A DNA stretch of 64,000 bases from Nostoc paludosum FACHB-159 (GTDB lineage: Bacteria; Cyanobacteriota; Cyanobacteriia; Cyanobacteriales; Nostocaceae): assembly GCF_014698835.1 (NCBI RefSeq), contig NZ_JACJTU010000029.1:28606-92605 (forward strand). Direction: 5' to 3'. Below, one piece after another: positions 18,182 to 27,186 of this stretch (the stretch's first letter is position 1; each line of letters starts with the position of its first letter). Both the position numbers and the translations under genes were made by a program. A model generated the notes under the pieces. That model did no database searches, was not told the origin of the DNA, and saw nothing but the letters and a program-made list of their open reading frames with translations.

Positions 18182-18210
18182 CCCCCCATAACCTAACGGT
18201 AAGAGGGGGA
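18182..18210 (-). terminator. Possible terminator of psaB
   Basis: A CCCCC/GGGGG stem with an inner ACC/GGT pairing lies about 30 bases beyond the psaB stop on its coding strand. Only a weak T tract follows, so the call is tentative. Confidence 0.5.
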
Positions 18211-18242
18211 TGATGGCTAAGGTCAGAAGATTTTTATAGATT

Positions 18243-20471
18243 TCAACCAAATTTCCCGGCTGTTGAAGCTATAAGGAATGCTGCGTAAGTAAGGACGTAG
18301 CCCACTGTGAAGTGAGCTAGACCTACTAACCAACCTTGGACAATGGACAAAGCAACTGGCTTATCTTTCCAATGAACTAAATTAGCCAGTGGAGTACGTT
18401 CGTGTGCCCAGACTAGAGTTTCAATTAACTCTTGCCAGTAGCCACGCCAGCTAATGAGGAACATGAAACCAGTTGCCCAAACCAGATGTCCAAAGAGGAA
18501 CATCCAAGCCCAGACAGATAAATTATTTGTGCCGTAGGGATTGTAACCGTTAATTAACTGAGCGGAGTTAGCCCAGAGGTAATCACGGAACCAACCCATG
18601 AGGTATGTGGAGTTCTCATTAAATTGAGCGACGTTACCTTGCCAAACACCTAGATGCTTCCAGTGCCAGTAAAAAGTTACCCAGCCAAGGAGATTTAACA
18701 TCCAGAACATAGCAAGATAGAAAGACTGTTCCCAAGAGGAAGTTTGGCAAGTACCACCTCGACCAGGGCCATCACAAGGGAAAGTGAAGCCGAAGTCCTT
18801 TTTATCAGGCATCAATTTGGTACCGCGGGCATCCAAGGCACCTTTGACACAAATTAAGGTGGTGGTGTGCAGGCCTAAAGCGATCGCGTGGTGAACCAGG
18901 AAATCACCAGGGCCAATGGTCAGGAACAAGGAGTTAGTACCGGCGTTAATCGCATCTACCCAATTTGGTAACCAGACGTTACCGTAGTTGGGCCAAGCTG
19001 TATAGGCAATGCTATCTGGGTTAGATAATAAAGTATCCATGCCATACAGCAATTTCCCGTGAGCAGATTGGATGAATTGAGCAAAAACTGGCTCAATCAA
19101 AATTTGCTTTTCAGGAGTGCCAAAGGCAACCACAACATCATTGTGGACGTATAACCCAAGGGTGTGGAAGCCCAAGAATAGCGACACCCAACTTAGGTGA
19201 GAGATAATCGCTTCTTTGTGCTTGAGTACCCGGTCAAGAACGTTACCTTTGTTTTGCTCTGGGTCGTAGTCTCGTACCCAGAAAATACCCGCATGGGCGA
19301 AGGCACCAATCATCAAGAACCCAGCGATGTACTGGTGATGAGTGTACAATGCCGCCTGTGTTGTGTAGTCCTTAGCTATGAAGGCATAAGGAGGCAGCGA
19401 GTACATGTGCTGTGCTACCAACGACGTAATAGTTCCCAGTGCTGCCAAGTGTATGGATAACTGGAAGTGCAGCGAGTTGTTATAGGTGTCGTACAACCCT
19501 TGGTGGGGTAAGTTGAACTGGCCTTCAGTTGTGATGCCAAAGAAATTTCTGGCGTTGAGCATTTCTTTGATGCTGTGACCAATTCCGAAGTTGGTGCGGT
19601 ACATGTGACCGGCAACGATAAAGATGACTGCGATCGCCAAATGGTGATGAGCGATATCAGTCAGCCATAGTGACTCTGTTTGGGGATGAAAACCACCCAA
19701 AAAAGTCAGAATTGCCGTTCCTGCACCTTGGGATGTACCAAACACATGCCCTGGTGTATCAGGATTCTGGGCGTATACACCCCAATCACCTCTCCAGAAA
19801 GGTGCTAAACCTGCTGGGTGCGGCAAGGTAGTTAGAAAATTATTCCAACCAACATGAACGCCGCGAGATTCGGGGATAGCAACGTGAACTAGGTGTCCTG
19901 TCCAAGCCAGAGAACTAACACCAAACAAACCTGCTAGGTGGTGATTCAAACGAGGTTCAGCACTCTTGAACCAAGCCAAGCTGGGACGATACTTGGGTTG
20001 CAAGTGTAGCCAACCAGCGAACAAGAAAAATGCAGCTAACAATAGGAGGAAGACTGAACCTTGGTAGAGGTCATTGTTCGTCCGCATCCCAATGGTGTAC
20101 CACCAGTGGTAAACACCAGAGTAAGCAATGTTAACAGGATTGGTAGCGCCCCCTTGGGTAAAAGCTTCTACTGCGGGTTTACCAAAGTGGGGGTCCCAAA
20201 TCGCGTGGGCGATGGGGCGGATATGCAGCGGATCTTTAATCCACTGTTCAAAGTTACCTTGCCACGCTACGTGGAACAATAGACTAGATGCCCACAGAAA
20301 AATGATTGCTACGTGACCGAAATGAGTAGCGAAAATCTTTTGGTATAGATTTTCTTCGGTCATGCCATCATGGCTTTCAAAATCATTTCCCGTAGCGATC
20401 GCGTACCAGATCCGACGCGTAGTCGGGTCTTGTGCGAGATCCTGGTTAAATTTAGGATACTTTGTGGCCAT
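18243..20471 (-). CDS. psaB: Photosystem I P700 apoprotein A2, alternative PsaB2-type copy
   Basis: A 742-residue PsaB, full length, with eleven transmembrane helices and the thylakoid PSI core fold. The iron-sulfur cluster FX ligands are present as FPCDGPGRGGTC (Cys near 565 and 574), and the many chlorophyll-ligand histidines are intact (ITDIAHHHLAIAV-type segments). It stands alone: no psaA lies upstream, whereas the standard gene is in a psaA-psaB operon. Several otherwise conserved stretches differ (for example FLWASSLLFHVAWQGN near 58). This fits the alternative PsaB2 known from heterocystous Nostoc (modelled for Nostoc punctiforme), possibly for a specialised cell type or condition. 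A weak SD (GGAG) lies 13 bases upstream of the ATG. A small membrane protein gene is upstream on the same strand. Confidence 0.93.
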   Translation of the reverse strand: MATKYPKFNQDLAQDPTTRRIWYAIATGNDFESHDGMTEENLYQKIFATHFGHVAIIFLWASSLLFHVAWQGNFEQWIKDPLHIRPIAHAIWDPHFGKPAVEAFTQGGATNPVNIAYSGVYHWWYTIGMRTNNDLYQGSVFLLLLAAFFLFAGWLHLQPKYRPSLAWFKSAEPRLNHHLAGLFGVSSLAWTGHLVHVAIPESRGVHVGWNNFLTTLPHPAGLAPFWRGDWGVYAQNPDTPGHVFGTSQGAGTAILTFLGGFHPQTESLWLTDIAHHHLAIAVIFIVAGHMYRTNFGIGHSIKEMLNARNFFGITTEGQFNLPHQGLYDTYNNSLHFQLSIHLAALGTITSLVAQHMYSLPPYAFIAKDYTTQAALYTHHQYIAGFLMIGAFAHAGIFWVRDYDPEQNKGNVLDRVLKHKEAIISHLSWVSLFLGFHTLGLYVHNDVVVAFGTPEKQILIEPVFAQFIQSAHGKLLYGMDTLLSNPDSIAYTAWPNYGNVWLPNWVDAINAGTNSLFLTIGPGDFLVHHAIALGLHTTTLICVKGALDARGTKLMPDKKDFGFTFPCDGPGRGGTCQTSSWEQSFYLAMFWMLNLLGWVTFYWHWKHLGVWQGNVAQFNENSTYLMGWFRDYLWANSAQLINGYNPYGTNNLSVWAWMFLFGHLVWATGFMFLISWRGYWQELIETLVWAHERTPLANLVHWKDKPVALSIVQGWLVGLAHFTVGYVLTYAAFLIASTAGKFG

Positions 20472-21090
20472 GCAATTTAATTACATCTCCATAAAACGCT
20501 AATCCAAGTTACTAGTTATAGTGAGCCAGTAACTTTTTGCAATTGAATCAGCACCCTTTCAGCCTTAAATTCGAGGTCAATCTAATAGCAAAAGCTGATG
20601 AATATTTAGGGAAAAACATCCTTACAGCAGAATTCAAAAGGAAGCACTGCGTTGGGCAGGTTCCCTAACTTGTACTCCTTTCGGGAAGCCACAGGTAGTA
20701 ACTGCCGTTGAGAATTGGTGAGTTCAAAGAGAAGTTCGAGCGCCGACTTCTGGCGATGGAAACTTCGGTGAATAAAACAGGTTTTATACCTGGCTACCAG
20801 ACAAATAGTTGTGTAATTTACTTCCCTTGCAATCTGCTGTAATTCTTGCACTTACATTTTTAGGGGTATGATGCAATTCATTTCTATTACAGTAATAAAC
20901 TAATTAATTAGTACTACTTCCATCTAACTAACGGAGGATATTTATGTTAAATGAACTTGTAGCCTTCAAGACACTCCCAAACCCTCAACACTTAGCACAA
21001 TTTCCATGATGATGAGCTTAAATTTTTGTAAACATATGGCATAATCAGAATTTTTTAACAAAAAATTAAACTCAAAATTAGGTTAATTAC
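20472..21090. other. Region upstream of psaB2, no firm gene
   Basis: About 620 bases between psaB and the small membrane protein gene. A frame at 20606-20851 on the minus strand looks non-coding (unusual composition, repeat-like GC-rich part). On the plus strand a 21-residue ORF at 20944-21009 has a strong SD (CGGAGGA) and starts LNELVAFKTL; it is unrecognised and may be chance. The psaB promoter should lie here. Confidence 0.4.
20944..21009 (+). CDS. Possible 21-residue ORF with strong SD
   Basis: ATG at 20944 follows CGGAGGA with five bases between. The peptide is MLNELVAFKTLPNPQHLAQ plus two residues, ending in TGA. There is no similarity I can name. It is listed because the ribosome-binding site is unusually good for an AT-rich gap. 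Confidence 0.25.
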   Translation: MLNELVAFKTLPNPQHLAQFP

Positions 21091-21312
21091 TCAGGGGTTA
21101 ATAATTCCGTAGTAAATGGCGACAACAAATAAGAAAGTAGCCAATATAAGCAGGGGAAATCCATAGCGAACTAGTGGATTGGGTAAATCTTGATTGGTGA
21201 TTACATTATTCCTTTGTACCTGAGTTATAGGCTCAGATTTGCTGGTTGTTTGAACATTGAAATTCTCAGGTTTATTCTCTGTTTTTGTATTTTCAGTCTC
21301 TTGAGATTTCAT
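21091..21312 (-). CDS. Small single-span membrane protein, possibly PsaX-like
   Basis: A 73-residue protein with a hydrophilic N-terminal 45 residues (rich in Thr, Asn, Lys, Glu) and one C-terminal transmembrane helix (YGFPLLILATFLFVVAIYYG). The C-terminal layout, an Arg just before the helix and a terminal aromatic pair YYG, recalls the PSI subunit PsaX (RTGWALLLLAVNFLVAAYYF-type). It lies upstream of psaB2 on the same strand, 619 bases apart. PsaX-like identity is a guess from pattern and context. It could also be an unrelated small membrane protein. Confidence 0.5.
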   Translation of the reverse strand: MKSQETENTKTENKPENFNVQTTSKSEPITQVQRNNVITNQDLPNPLVRYGFPLLILATFLFVVAIYYGIINP

Positions 21313-21505
21313 CGGCTTTTTCCATTTTTTTGTAGCTTGCGTACTTTCATAATTCCAAACATTAGCTAACGGCTACATCATTCTTAAGAATTACCTTACT
21401 TCCATGTCGGCTTCGCCTAGAGTAGTTAGTCGATATGAAGTTAATTTGTATCAACTGCATTGAGTAATAATGCACTAAATAAGTCAGCGAGAAAAATTCA
21501 ATAGG

Positions 21506-21586
21506 AGACCTCTTGCAAAAGTCCTTCTTTGCGTTCTCTTCTCTGCGCCTCTGCCTGATATAAAAAATTATTTATGCAAGAGGTCT
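21506..21586. repeat. Short MITE with perfect AGACCTCTTGCA ends
   Basis: Perfect 12-bp inverted ends AGACCTCTTGCA and TGCAAGAGGTCT enclose an 81-bp element whose core contains TTTGCGTTCTCTTCTCTGCG. A related copy lies at 45146-45236 in the opposite orientation. The remainder of the 21313-21677 gap is AT-rich and shows nothing else. Confidence 0.75.
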
Positions 21587-21677
21587 AGGGAAATGCTATT
21601 GGCATAGGTATAAATCCCCTGCCAATCCAGTCAAAATAATAATTATTTGACATTTTGCCGCGCGGTTGATGCTGCTA

Positions 21678-22562
21678 TTAATACAGCACAGATGGTAGAA
21701 AAGCCCCTGCTGGTTCGTTATACAGGCCGAGGCTCATTAACGTTGCGGTCTGGGTGACACGCAGGCCATGGTTCAAACACCAACGGAACAAGTCAGCGTT
21801 ACGCATCGGAACATAGAAGCCTAACTCAGCGGATGCTGGAGCCGCGGCAATCAGGGCCTTTAAGTCTTCATTGTTCTCGGCGACAGCGTGACCGAAGAAG
21901 CCAATTTCGCTGGTATAGCCCGATACGCGCCCATCACACTCGACAAGCATTGCTGTGCCTCGCCCGATAGCTGCCTTTAGTTCGCCGGCCCTGTCATGAC
22001 CATGAATGCGATCGCAGAGTTGATTACACACAGCAAGGTCGGCCTCAGTCATCAGACGAACGCTACGGCCGGGTATCGTTAAGCTGAGCGGCTTTCCTTC
22101 AAAATTCGCCAATGGTTCGCGCACATCGAAGCCGAGTTTTGTATACAGGGAAAGCGAGCGGCTGTTATGGGCCGCTTGAACGAGTCGCACACCAGCGTAC
22201 CGTTTTTCGCGTGCCCGCTGTAAAACATCTTCCATCAGGCGACGACCAACCGAGCGATTTTGTGCAGCTGGGTCTACCGTAGTGGGGCCGACTCCGGCGA
22301 TAGTGTCGCCTTCCCACAAAAAGTTGCTGCCGATGACGCGCCCATCAGATGCCTCCGCCACCACCGAATAAACTGCTGGGTCTGCTAAAATTTCGGTCAA
22401 CATAGCTGCTCCAAACTCCGCAGAAGGAAAGTCGGGTGCTAAGCCATGCTGTTCGGCAATGGCACGGAATCCTTGATACAGAATTGTGCCACAGGGAAGT
22501 GCATCGTCGGTTCGTCCCGCACGCAGTATCACTGAAAATGTTTGTTCTAATACTTTGTCCAT
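21678..22562 (-). CDS. GNAT-family N-acetyltransferase
   Basis: A 294-residue acetyltransferase. The start is set at ATG 22562 (MDKVLEQTFSVILRAGRTDD), preceded by GAAAGG; a 40-residue upstream extension of the frame is low-complexity and unlikely to be used. Residues about 30-135 form the GNAT core (VGRRLMEDVLQRAREKR, acetyl-CoA pyrophosphate loop, then LYTKLGF). The C-terminal half (SVRLMTEADLAVCNQLCDRI) looks like a second, degenerate GNAT fold. The substrate is unknown. By eye the gene is clearly richer in G+C than its neighbours and lacks their AT-biased codons, suggesting acquisition from another lineage. Confidence 0.8.
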   Translation of the reverse strand: MDKVLEQTFSVILRAGRTDDALPCGTILYQGFRAIAEQHGLAPDFPSAEFGAAMLTEILADPAVYSVVAEASDGRVIGSNFLWEGDTIAGVGPTTVDPAAQNRSVGRRLMEDVLQRAREKRYAGVRLVQAAHNSRSLSLYTKLGFDVREPLANFEGKPLSLTIPGRSVRLMTEADLAVCNQLCDRIHGHDRAGELKAAIGRGTAMLVECDGRVSGYTSEIGFFGHAVAENNEDLKALIAAAPASAELGFYVPMRNADLFRWCLNHGLRVTQTATLMSLGLYNEPAGAFLPSVLY

Positions 22563-22803
22563 GATGAAAAGCCTTTCAAGTGTTCCTTTCGTAAGTTTGG
22601 GCGAACGGGAGGTCGAACCGAAATCAGGGCAAAAATGGAAATAAATGTTGGGAATGTTTGATTTTTTGTTACCTACAATCAAGTTATACCAATTAGCAGG
22701 TAATTGCGATCGCTACTCCACTATTTTGAATAGCAACCTCAGACAGACGCAGACAGACGTAGATTAACTTGATAATTATCTGTATCTATCTATAGTTTTT
22801 CCT

Positions 22804-23895
22804 ATGAATGAAGAAGTCTCTAGGAAGTTGGAGTTAATCAGGGAAACATTGCGGGAAAACGAAGCCCAAGGGGTGCGCTTGCGGGGGACAGACTGGTTTG
22901 CTTGGGCGACGGCTGGCGCTTCTAACACCGTGCTGCTTGCTGCTGAAACTGGTGTGGCAGAAGTATTAGTAACTACTGAAGATGCTTGGGTATTAACGGA
23001 TGAAATTGAAGCCCAACGTCTTATAGATGAAGAACTGCCTGCTAATTTTAAGGTGTACGTCAACCCTTGGGCTGATGGTGCTGCTGCGCGTGAGTCTTTC
23101 GTTCGTGATGTAACTGGCGGTGGAAAAACAATTAGCGATCGCCCCATCTGCAATTTAGAAAAGCCATTACCCCCAACTCTACAAACTCATAAACGGGTAA
23201 TGATGTCAAGTGAACTAGAGCGATATCGCCAAGTCGGGCAAAAAGCCAGCTTTGCAATGACAGAGGTACTCAAAGCCGCCAAGCCAACTTGGACAGAATA
23301 TCAATTAGCGGGTGCAGGTGCAGAGGCGTTATGGGCGAAAGGCTTACATCCAGCGCTGACACTGGTAGCAGGTGAAAGGCGTTTACCACTATACCGTCAT
23401 GCTACAGCTACCGGTGAACAGATTGGACGACAAGCGATGTTGGTGTTTTGTGCTAGAGGTTACGGTTTGTATGCAAATCTGACTCGATTTGTTTGTTTTA
23501 GTCAGCTTTCAGGCGAACAAGCCGAATTGCATCGCCATGTTCGTGAAGTAGAAGCAGTAGTTTTGAATTTGTGTCAACCCGGAACCACTCTCGACAAAGT
23601 TTATCACGCCCTAGCTCAGACTTACGAGCAGCATGGATTTCCTAATGCCATCCGCGAACATCACCAAGGAGGAACCACTGGATATTTAGCACGAGAAATC
23701 GTTGCAAATCCAACTACTACCGATACTTTGACAGAAGGCATTGCTCTTGCTTGGAATCCCAGTTTACCAGGGGCAAAGGTGGAAGATACTTTTGCGATTC
23801 TCAAGGATGGCAAGTTGGAAAATCTGACTTTTGATGCAAATTTTCCTAATGTTGAAGTAGAAGGAAGGTTACGCCCTGTACCTTTGTACAATTAA
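22804..23895 (+). CDS. M24 (aminopeptidase P/creatinase-fold) protein lacking metal ligands
   Basis: A 363-residue protein with the two-domain layout of M24B enzymes: an N-terminal domain to about 130 and a pita-bread domain from SSELERYRQVGQKASFAM onward. The positions of the five metal ligands look altered. The segment VFCARGYGLYANLTR replaces the usual D...D (D-x-G...SDxTR), and ALAWNPSLPG has Asn where the ligand Glu (EPxxY/P) is expected. The His (EHHQGG) and the last Glu (KVEDTF) remain. It is therefore probably not a metallopeptidase and may work like creatinase or be a pseudo-enzyme. Its stop is 5 bases before galK, so it is in an operon with galK and the cupin. Confidence 0.75.
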   Translation: MNEEVSRKLELIRETLRENEAQGVRLRGTDWFAWATAGASNTVLLAAETGVAEVLVTTEDAWVLTDEIEAQRLIDEELPANFKVYVNPWADGAAARESFVRDVTGGGKTISDRPICNLEKPLPPTLQTHKRVMMSSELERYRQVGQKASFAMTEVLKAAKPTWTEYQLAGAGAEALWAKGLHPALTLVAGERRLPLYRHATATGEQIGRQAMLVFCARGYGLYANLTRFVCFSQLSGEQAELHRHVREVEAVVLNLCQPGTTLDKVYHALAQTYEQHGFPNAIREHHQGGTTGYLAREIVANPTTTDTLTEGIALAWNPSLPGAKVEDTFAILKDGKLENLTFDANFPNVEVEGRLRPVPLYN

Positions 23896-23900
23896 AAATT

Positions 23901-24983
23901 ATGGATTTTCAACAAATATTCGATAAACCAGCCCAAACTCAAGCTACCGCACCAGGAAGAGTAAATTTACTAGGCGAACATACAGATTACAACGATGGTT
24001 TCGTTCTGCCAACTGCGATTCCCCAATCTACGACGGTACAGCTGGGTTTTAGTAGTGAGCATCAACATCACTTTTACTCGGAAAACCTCAACGAGCAAGT
24101 CACAATTTTAGATATTAATCATACACCGTCTGGATTTGCCAGTTATATTTTTGGCTGTCTTGAGGTTTTGCAAAAAGCAGGATACACAATACCATCGCTT
24201 TGTGTATACGTCCAATCCTCGGTTCCTATGGGTTCCGGCTTGTCTAGCAGCGCAGCTTTGGAAGTGGCAACCCTACGGGCGGTGCGCCAACTTCTAGACC
24301 TTCCCATTGATGATGTTGAAATCGCCCAATTAGCCCAGCAAGCAGAAATTCATTATGCTGGGGTGCAGTGCGGCATTATGGATCAGATGGCTTCTAGCTT
24401 GGCGGATACTGAGCATATTTTGTTTTTAGATACTCGTACTTTAGAACGCCGTGTCATGCTTTTGCCTGACAACACCGAGGTTTTGGTGATTGATAGCGGC
24501 GTACCCCGCACCCTGGCAAGTAGTGGATATAACCAGCGGCGTGCGGAGTGTGAAGAGGCGGCGCGATCGCTAGGAGTTAAAGCACTGCGAGATATTACTG
24601 ATCCTAAAGTAACAGAAAAACTACCCGAACCTCTACGGCGGCGTGCCCGTCATGTGATTACAGAAAATAACCGCGTCTTGGAAGTATTGCAAGGTGTATC
24701 TTCTCAACGCTTTGGCGAGTTGATGAACGCATCCCACGCTAGTTTGAGAGACGATTACGAAGTATCAGTACCTGCACTAGATACCCTAGTAGAACTATTG
24801 CAAAAAACTCCCGGAGTGTTTGGTGCAAGACTCACAGGTGCTGGTTTTGGCGGTGCTTGTGTGGCTTTGGTTGCGGCTGGTGAAGCCACAAGAATTGCAA
24901 CCCATGTCCTCGAACAATACAACCAAGCTGGTTACAACGGACGAATTTTGGTTCCTTCTTTGGAGTTAAGCAATGCAGCCTAA
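23901..24983 (+). CDS. galK: Galactokinase
   Basis: A 360-residue GHMP kinase that phosphorylates galactose at C1 with ATP, the first committed step of the Leloir pathway. The galactokinase signature GRVNLLGEHTDYNDG is at residues 19-33, the ATP-binding PMGSGLSSSAALE near 108-120, and the C-terminal GAGFGGACVAL near 313. Length is a little under the usual 380. It follows the M24-like gene by 5 bases and overlaps the cupin gene by 11 bases, so the three are probably co-transcribed. GalT is encoded 6 kb upstream. Confidence 0.95.
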   Translation: MDFQQIFDKPAQTQATAPGRVNLLGEHTDYNDGFVLPTAIPQSTTVQLGFSSEHQHHFYSENLNEQVTILDINHTPSGFASYIFGCLEVLQKAGYTIPSLCVYVQSSVPMGSGLSSSAALEVATLRAVRQLLDLPIDDVEIAQLAQQAEIHYAGVQCGIMDQMASSLADTEHILFLDTRTLERRVMLLPDNTEVLVIDSGVPRTLASSGYNQRRAECEEAARSLGVKALRDITDPKVTEKLPEPLRRRARHVITENNRVLEVLQGVSSQRFGELMNASHASLRDDYEVSVPALDTLVELLQKTPGVFGARLTGAGFGGACVALVAAGEATRIATHVLEQYNQAGYNGRILVPSLELSNAA

Positions 24984-25350
24984 AGTTGTTTATGGAAACG
25001 CAGCCGTTGAAGGGGCAAATCGTTGGGGATGGTTCATCGGTCACTTTATCACCCCTGAAGACGATCCGCGTTCCACAGAAATGTTAGAAGTAAAATGGGC
25101 TGTTCATAAAGCAGGTGAAAGCAGAACTGATTGGGCAGTCAATAACCAAGCTGCTACGCTTTCAATTCTCATTGACGGGGAATTTCGCTTGCAATTTGAA
25201 GATAGAGAAATTTTATTAAGTCGTGAAGGTGATTATGTTCTTTGGTGTGCAGGCGTACCCCATTGGTGGGTTGCTGAGTCCGACTGTACAATTCTGACTG
25301 TCAGATGGCCTTCAAGGCCAGGCGATAGTGTTGCATTGCCTGGAATTTAA
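24973..25350 (+). CDS. Cupin-domain protein
   Basis: A 125-residue single-domain cupin (beta-barrel) with the segments TLSILIDGEFRLQFEDREI and EGDYVLWCAGVPHWWVAE. The usual first metal motif is weak: no HxH is visible, and one His remains in VPHWW. It overlaps galK by 11 bases and so is probably translated with it. It may bind a sugar or sugar phosphate, as some cupins do, but this is context-based inference only. Homologues are sometimes misannotated as signal peptidase I. Confidence 0.75.
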   Translation: MQPKVVYGNAAVEGANRWGWFIGHFITPEDDPRSTEMLEVKWAVHKAGESRTDWAVNNQAATLSILIDGEFRLQFEDREILLSREGDYVLWCAGVPHWWVAESDCTILTVRWPSRPGDSVALPGI

Positions 25351-25580
25351 GGGGCAATAGGCAATAGGCTTGAAGGTAGGTTTTTGTCTGTATTCTAGGC
25401 TCAGTTTATGTCAAAAACTATGGTTTAACTACCATAAATAATTTTAATTATTTGTTACGGAGAATTAGTATAAGCCACTCATTTGGAAAATAGTGCGCTA
25501 CCATCGACGAGCAATAAAAAAATCTCCTAGAGGTCTGATATTAATACGCCTCTAGTTATAAGTTAAAGAGGATAACAAAG

Positions 25581-26390
25581 ATGGTTCAAAGTATAGGCGG
25601 TATAGCGAAATATTCGGCTACCGACCTAGACCGATTAGCTCAACAACTAAATCAAGACGGAATTTGTATCATTCCCAGTCTTTTTGAGCAAAAATTAATT
25701 GAAGAGTGGGCAGAAGCTTTTGAAAAGTTATTTAGAGAGCGTCAAAATCAACCAGGTGGTTTAGCTCCTCGTGAAGTTGCCCGCTATTATCTGACATTAC
25801 CTTGGGTTTCTCCATTTGCTAATGAATTGGTTTTTGCGAACCCAGTGATTATGGGTCTTTTAGAGCGTGTTTTCTATCAAGAATACGTCATGGTTCAGTT
25901 GGGAGTTGATGTCCCATTCCAGGGTTCGGATTATCAGGAAATCCATCGCGATTTTCGTCCGTTATTTAGCGACCAGATAGTAACGCCTCTCTACGCTTTA
26001 GCAGTTAATTTCCCACTAGTGGAAGTAACCGCAGAAAACGGGCCGTTCCAAATGGCACGCGGTACCCATGTATTACTGCGGGAAGAGGGATTAAAGAAGG
26101 TTGCCAGTGGTGAAATTCCGATGGAATCTTTTTATATGCAGCCTGGTGACGTGATGGTGCGATCGCCTTTAGCTTTGCACAGAGGTTCCCCAAATCGCAC
26201 GAATCAACCAAGACCAATGGTTGTGATGGGCTATGCTATGCATTGGTTACACACACCAAAAGTAGAATTGACTCTCCAACGAGACTACTATGAGAGCCTA
26301 CGAATGGAGATAAAACAAATGCTGCGGTGTCAGGTAGCTGAAGAGTTGCCTAAAGAAAAAGTTGAAACTTACGTAAATTTCAAGTATTAG
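25581..26390 (+). CDS. Phytanoyl-CoA dioxygenase (PhyH)-family protein
   Basis: A 269-residue Fe(II)/2-oxoglutarate-dependent oxygenase of the PhyH family. The proximal iron ligands HxD are visible in IHRDFRPLF near residues 121-123, the distal His in LALHRGSPNRT near 199, and an Arg suitable for 2-oxoglutarate binding follows at once. Length is typical. The substrate is unknown; members of the family hydroxylate lipids, amino acids and secondary metabolites. SD AGAGGA lies 10 bases before ATG. The gene is separated from the galK operon by 230 bases and has its own AT-rich leader. Confidence 0.85.
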   Translation: MVQSIGGIAKYSATDLDRLAQQLNQDGICIIPSLFEQKLIEEWAEAFEKLFRERQNQPGGLAPREVARYYLTLPWVSPFANELVFANPVIMGLLERVFYQEYVMVQLGVDVPFQGSDYQEIHRDFRPLFSDQIVTPLYALAVNFPLVEVTAENGPFQMARGTHVLLREEGLKKVASGEIPMESFYMQPGDVMVRSPLALHRGSPNRTNQPRPMVVMGYAMHWLHTPKVELTLQRDYYESLRMEIKQMLRCQVAEELPKEKVETYVNFKY

Positions 26391-26728
26391 GAGTAGGGAA
26401 CAGGGAACAGGAAAGAAGGCTTTCTTAGGTATAGTGAGTTTTTTCAAAAATCAAATATGAGTCCTATATTAAGCTATAGCAATCCTATTTGATTTGTGAA
26501 AGCTAAAGTACATTTGTACGTTGTTCTTGACTGTTGCCTATTCCCTACCTTCATGAGTAATTTTGTAACTCCTGTACGGATTGCTATAAGTTATAAATAT
26601 TTTTTATTCAAAAGTTTTTCTTAAAAAAGTTATACCGGGAATTCTATCTGAGGGTAGGAAATCTCTCAACAACTAAAAGGTATCATTTTATTATTACAAC
26701 AACCTATTAAATAAGGGAGAAATTTTTT
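26391..26728. other. Intergenic repeats (element at 26475-26589)
   Basis: It holds an STRR-like GGGAACAGGGAACAGG run just after the PhyH gene, a lone TIR-like end (AAATATGAGTCCTATA, about 26454-26468) and a MITE-like element at 26475-26589 starting ATAGCAATCCTATTTG and ending CGGATTGCTATA. No gene is visible. Confidence 0.6.
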
Positions 26729-26968
26729 ATGCCGTCAGAAATTCCTGAAGATAATCGCAAAGAAGAAGGTAAATACGATCCTCAAGATAACCCTGGAACC
26801 CAAACAACTGTACCAACTACAGAAGAGGGTGATACTCCTCTTGATGAAAGATATCGGATGACTGGTCAAGAATCAGGTACAGACGTTCGTCAAGGTGCTG
26901 AACCTGAAGCTCCTGGCGGTACTATAACCACGCCAGGTCTTCCTAATCAAGGAACGGAATCTCGTTAA
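26729..26968 (+). CDS. Small hydrophilic acidic protein, unknown
   Basis: A 79-residue, very hydrophilic protein rich in Pro, Glu, Gly and Thr (PSEIPEDNRKEEGKYDPQDN at the start, TTPGLPNQGTESR at the end) with no hydrophobic core. It is probably intrinsically disordered. SD AAGGGAGA lies 8 bases before the ATG, which supports translation. I do not recognise a family. It stands alone between the PhyH and GH43 genes. Confidence 0.65.
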   Translation: MPSEIPEDNRKEEGKYDPQDNPGTQTTVPTTEEGDTPLDERYRMTGQESGTDVRQGAEPEAPGGTITTPGLPNQGTESR

Positions 26969-27186
26969 AAAGATTCTTGAATTTAATCAAGATAAATGTT
27001 CATTTTTGCGATTCCAAGGCTTAGTTTTTCTGAAATTTGCCACAATTTAACTTAATACTTAGGGTGAATCTCTCCAGCTTAAAATTGAAGTAAGAATTTT
27101 AAGCTGGTCTGCTTAATTTGATAAAAGTCTACGCTATATAACTTATTAGCTTCAACTCTGGCGATCGCAATATTTACGGAATTCAA

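Noticed and set aside
20606..20851. 81-residue minus-strand frame upstream of psaB
   Set aside because: Composition is atypical, there is no SD, and part of it looks like a dispersed GC-rich repeat; no evidence of coding.
18243..21090. Far-red (FaRLiP) cluster
   Set aside because: No psaA, psb or phycobilisome genes accompany this psaB, so a far-red photosystem cluster is not supported; a PsaB2-type gene is more likely.
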